NCBI GenBank assembly: GCA_022710345.1
Contig: JAKLHB010000005.1
Coordinates: 1 to 37,295 of the forward strand
Source: Planctomycetota bacterium
GTDB lineage: Bacteria; Planctomycetota; Uabimicrobiia; Uabimicrobiales; JABWCH01
Length of the DNA stretch: 37,295 bases
Reading direction: 5' to 3'
Part shown: one piece after another, positions 34,417-37,295 of the stretch
Numbering within the stretch: the stretch's first letter is position 1
Layout of the letters: every line of letters begins with the position of its first letter
Made by a program: the position numbers and the translations under genes
The notes under the pieces: generated by a model
Database searches by the model: none
What the model was told of the DNA's origin: nothing
The model's input: only the letters and a program-made list of their open reading frames with translations

Positions 34417-36057
34417 TTAATTTTCTTGAATTGAAGAAGTTGCCGGCTCTGGGACACGATGCATGGTTTGCTTGCCAGCGGTTAGATAAATCAACATACT
34501 GCTCATATCACAGCCAATTTTACGACATTTTTCGCCTTCTGAGCTTTCAGGGTCTTCTAGGAACATTTGGCCGCCTAAAACACCCGTAAAACTGCCACGG
34601 AGCATCATTCCCATATTGAGCATACGTTCTACAATGATTTGCATTTGCTGGGCTGCATTGCTCGAAAGATTGCCTTGTTCATGGGCCACAAATGCAGCGG
34701 CTAGTTTGCCTTTCATATCTTCAGGGAATCTTTCCATAATTTCAAGGGCTCCCTGGATATCCATAGGTACATAAGACGTTGCATCAACAGATCCAATGAT
34801 GATAGCTCCTGCTTGTCTCAAATCTTCAGCTTTAACATCTTCGGCTTTGACAATTTCAATTTTGCCGCCTTGCTCATAAGCCCCAGTTGCGATGAGTAAA
34901 GCTAAATCTTCTGCTCCTGAATGGCCAGATGGATGGATCATTAAAATTTTGGGAGATTGGTACCTGGCAATCACTGGCTCAAGCTCGGCAAGTAATTCTG
35001 TTGGATTTTCATAGCGATCTTCTCGATTTTTGGCCATCATTTTTTCAATGATGTGGCAAAGGTACTCGCTCATCTCTGCGCGACGTTCTTGTGGAATCAC
35101 CAAAGAATCTGTCAAATGTTTCTTTAAGATTTCAGATGCTGTTTTGCCAGAAAACGGAACCTTGCCTACCAGCATATGATACAAGGTTGCCCCAAGAGAA
35201 TAAATATCGCTTCGAGTATCAATATCAGGCAAGCCACGGCATTGTTCTGGAGACATATAATAAGGAGTACCAAGGGTTGTTCCCTTTTTGGTCAATAAAT
35301 CTATGCTGGAAATTTTTGCAAATCCAAGGTCGCAGAGTTTGATGGTGCCATGATGATTGATCATGATATTGCCAGGTTTAATATCCCGGTGGATGATGCG
35401 GTGTTTTGCCGCGTGTTCTAGGGCTTTACTTGTTTGGTAAGCAACGTTCAAAGCAAAAGGGACTGCTACAATTTTTTCTCTGCGCATGATTTCTAAGATG
35501 GTCTCACCATTGATGTATTCCATAGCAAAAAAATAAACACCGTTGTGAGACCCAGCATCATAACCTGCTACGATATTTTCATGGTTTAATTTGCCAACTG
35601 CTTTGGCTTCAATCAAAAAACGTTTGACATACGTTTCATCATCGGTTAGCTCCGATGCAAGAATTTTTAAGGCTACCACGCGATCCATACTAATCTGACG
35701 GGCTTTATACACAGTGCCCATACCGCCTTTGCGGATCTTTTTAATAATTTCATAACCTTTAATTTCAGGGTATGGCTCGTCATCGCCTTCGCTTTCGGTT
35801 TCGGCTTTTAAGCGCTTTAATTGTGTGATGGTCACAAAATGTTTTTCTAAAAGGGCTTCGCCTAATGTGGTCTCTGCGCCCTCGCTTCTGCGCTTTTCTT
35901 GAATTGCGCGAGCTTCTTGAATGTGTTTTCTAGTGACAAATCCTCGTAGCAGAAGATGCTTTTCCAAAACTGCATCTTCAATTATAGGAACGCTTTCTTT
36001 TGGTGGTTGAGCTTGTTGGGCTTGACCACTCATTTCTGGAATTTCCTCATTTGGCAT
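34417..36057 (-). CDS. Ser/Thr protein kinase with flavodoxin-like C-terminal domain
   Basis: A 546-residue protein. An N-terminal charged, helical region (about 25-90) contains two short repeated segments (LEKHLLLRGFVTRKHIQEA and LLEKHFVTITQLKRL), resembling the small domains found before Planctomycetes kinases. The Hanks kinase domain spans about 101-345: glycine loop KGGMGTV (110-116), lysine K131, catalytic HRDIKPGN with D225, DLG with D243 and SPE with E271, all intact, so it should be active. Residues about 370-540 form an alpha/beta domain (KILMIHPSGHSGAEDLALLI, AIIIGSVDATSYVP, GKLAAAF) with the plan of flavodoxin/WrbA proteins. No transmembrane segment is visible. The ATG at 36057 is chosen because GAGG lies six bases upstream; ATG at 36069 is possible. 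Confidence 0.85.
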   Translation of the reverse strand: MPNEEIPEMSGQAQQAQPPKESVPIIEDAVLEKHLLLRGFVTRKHIQEARAIQEKRRSEGAETTLGEALLEKHFVTITQLKRLKAETESEGDDEPYPEIKGYEIIKKIRKGGMGTVYKARQISMDRVVALKILASELTDDETYVKRFLIEAKAVGKLNHENIVAGYDAGSHNGVYFFAMEYINGETILEIMRREKIVAVPFALNVAYQTSKALEHAAKHRIIHRDIKPGNIMINHHGTIKLCDLGFAKISSIDLLTKKGTTLGTPYYMSPEQCRGLPDIDTRSDIYSLGATLYHMLVGKVPFSGKTASEILKKHLTDSLVIPQERRAEMSEYLCHIIEKMMAKNREDRYENPTELLAELEPVIARYQSPKILMIHPSGHSGAEDLALLIATGAYEQGGKIEIVKAEDVKAEDLRQAGAIIIGSVDATSYVPMDIQGALEIMERFPEDMKGKLAAAFVAHEQGNLSSNAAQQMQIIVERMLNMGMMLRGSFTGVLGGQMFLEDPESSEGEKCRKIGCDMSSMLIYLTAGKQTMHRVPEPATSSIQEN

Positions 36058-36063
36058 GAAAAA

Positions 36064-36067
36064 CCTC
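36064..36067 (-). promoter_or_regulatory. Ribosome binding site deciding the kinase start
   Basis: On the - strand GAGG is followed by TTTTTC and then the ATG at 36057. The alternative ATG at 36069 overlaps this box and has no Shine-Dalgarno of its own. Confidence 0.6.
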
Positions 36068-36148
36068 ATAATTCAATCTGCAACATGCAGGCAACTTGCA
36101 AATTAGGTAATTGCACCATATTTTTACAAAGTTTTAATTAAATGCTAT

Positions 36149-36177
36149 ATTGTACCATTGCTTTGGGATTCTGTCAA
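36149..36177 (-). promoter_or_regulatory. Near-consensus sigma70 promoter of the kinase gene
   Basis: On the - strand a perfect TTGACA (36172-36177) and TACAAT (36149-36154) are separated by exactly 17 bases. The expected start of transcription is near 36142, giving a leader of about 85 bases. It would drive the kinase, the permease, the ammonia-lyase and possibly the STAS-like gene. Confidence 0.75.
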
Positions 36178-36287
36178 AAAAATTGTGGAATTTTCTGGCA
36201 ACACGCTGTTTCTTTTGAGATATTATAGAAGAAGAGCAAATGTAGCTTGATGCAAAAGTCTCAGATTTCCAATAGAGGAAAAAAAAT

Positions 36288-37196
36288 ATGTATGCAGAAA
36301 TCATTCGGCAAATCCAAGAATTGAACCAAAAATTGGTTGAACAAGAAATTTATGCGGGTGGTAAAGACTTTTATAAAGTTTTGGAGAACATGCCGTTCCC
36401 AGATAAAAGAAACGTCTTTCTAGCGGTCGGGTTGTCCAAGCAACAACAATACCTGATTGAATTTGCGCCACCAGAACTGAGCCCGGTTGACCTTCAAAAA
36501 TATCTCAGGCGCGCTTTATTTTTAATGGCCTTAGATTCAGAACGTGGAATCATCACAGCACACGATTTTTCAATGGATACTTCTCGTTCTTTTGTGATTT
36601 TGGATTGGGTCCCTGGGCATAATCTTGCTGGGATATTGCGGCATGAAAAATTGCAACTGAAAGAAGCACTTTGGATTATTTCTGATTTAACTCAAGCTCT
36701 GGAACACCTTGCTGAGTTTAACTTTGTGCATCGTAGCATCAATCCTGGCAATATTACCATCCAAAAAGAGACAGGTAGGGCATTTTTAGGTGGTGTGGAA
36801 CACCTCAACCTTTCAGATTTAATTAGCACTTCGTTGGATGTCTATGATTACTATGCATCTCCAGAATTAATAGCCTCTTTATTGCATCCAGAAAAACCCG
36901 TACTGATCACACCTTGGAGCGATGTCTATAGCTTGGGAGCAGTTTTTTACCACTTAATTTGCGGCCAGCCTCCCATGCCGCAGCATATGGCTAGCCGAAG
37001 CTGGTTTGGCTCAGGTATTCCAAGTATTAAAAATCCAAGACTCACGAAACGAGAACGGCGATATTGCCAAGAACTTTTAGATAACATCATGCAACGTAAT
37101 TTTTTAAAACGCTGGTCTCCCAGCAGAATTAGAAGATATATATCCGCTTATCTTGGAGACAGCGAACGGGCTATGGATATGGCAAGATGGATATAG
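36288..37196 (+). CDS. Kinase-fold protein lacking catalytic residues (pseudokinase)
   Basis: A 302-residue cytoplasmic protein with the recognisable frame of a Hanks-type kinase: a hinge-like FVILDWVPGHNLAG (about 102-115), the catalytic-loop equivalent HRSINPGN (148-155), SPE (191-193) and the SDVYSLGAVFYHLICGQPP helix (211-229). Key residues are replaced: the catalytic Asp of HRD is Ser150, DFG reads GGV (168-170), no glycine loop or ATP-binding lysine is visible near YLIEFA (55-60). N154 is kept. It is therefore probably inactive and may act as a scaffold or ligand sensor. It is divergent from the active kinase gene, sharing a 230-base intergenic region. A GAGGA box precedes the ATG. No membrane segment or extra domain was seen. 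Confidence 0.85.
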   Translation: MYAEIIRQIQELNQKLVEQEIYAGGKDFYKVLENMPFPDKRNVFLAVGLSKQQQYLIEFAPPELSPVDLQKYLRRALFLMALDSERGIITAHDFSMDTSRSFVILDWVPGHNLAGILRHEKLQLKEALWIISDLTQALEHLAEFNFVHRSINPGNITIQKETGRAFLGGVEHLNLSDLISTSLDVYDYYASPELIASLLHPEKPVLITPWSDVYSLGAVFYHLICGQPPMPQHMASRSWFGSGIPSIKNPRLTKRERRYCQELLDNIMQRNFLKRWSPSRIRRYISAYLGDSERAMDMARWI

Positions 37197-37295
37197 GATA
37201 ACCTAGTTGACCAGGATACCAACAAAGGGTGTTTCATTGTAATCTTCGCATCATAATAATGCTGCTGATGTTATGCCTATTTATGGCATTGCATA

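Noticed and set aside
36196-36212. TGGCA-type box as a sigma54 promoter for the pseudokinase
   Set aside because: The spacing between GG and GC is 6 bases, not the required 10.

Overview
The window (37,295 bp, AT-rich, dense coding on both strands) looks like chromosomal DNA of a Gram-negative-type bacterium with a complex envelope. A member of Planctomycetota or a related deep lineage is the most likely source. This is an inference from gene content: two PEP-CTERM surface proteins, a Hanks-type Ser/Thr kinase next to a degenerate kinase, a HEAT/TPR lipoprotein, a TolC-family outer-membrane protein, and SPFH proteins clustered with a P-type ATPase and a giant membrane-anchored protein. No rRNA, tRNA, CRISPR array or transposase gene was seen.

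Layout. (1) 1-2734, + strand: the end of a dispersed palindromic repeat, a strong terminator and a promoter, then PilZ, ferredoxin, EamA permease and lipoate-protein ligase. (2) 2852-17158, + strand: a tightly packed six-gene cluster of three different SPFH (HflK/HflC-like) membrane proteins, a heavy-metal-type P-type ATPase with an unusual CPS motif, a stand-alone CheW-domain protein and a 2449-residue protein. The giant protein is internally duplicated (two modules of about 900 residues joined by a Pro-rich linker and membrane segments). The cluster begins near a perfect 14-bp inverted repeat and ends at a 13-bp-stem terminator. It is the best candidate for an undescribed system. (3) 17205-18534: a long intergenic region with a second copy of the repeat, then NAD kinase. 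(4) 18709-20122: two PEP-CTERM proteins, followed by a perfectly duplicated 52-bp terminator that also serves the converging genes.

(5) 20261-27006, - strand: GH1 glycosidase, TPR/HEAT lipoprotein, TolC-family channel and a ChaN-PDZ protein; the last three look like an envelope transport operon. (6) 27146-30223, - strand: DegT/DnrJ aminotransferase, AroH-type chorismate mutase (its open frame extends well upstream of the true start) and a STAND/NACHT-like NTPase. (7) 30427-36057, - strand: a Ser/Thr kinase with a flavodoxin-like C-terminal domain, a TctA-family permease, an enlarged histidine ammonia-lyase and a small STAS-like protein, probably driven by a near-consensus sigma70 promoter at 36149-36177. 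(8) 36288-37196, + strand: a divergently transcribed pseudokinase.

Working picture: the large operon probably builds a membrane microdomain around a metal transporter. The - strand clusters cover envelope export with possible haem/metal handling, sugar-nucleotide and aromatic metabolism, and histidine/carboxylate use under kinase control. Assignments rest on motifs read by eye; no database search was done.
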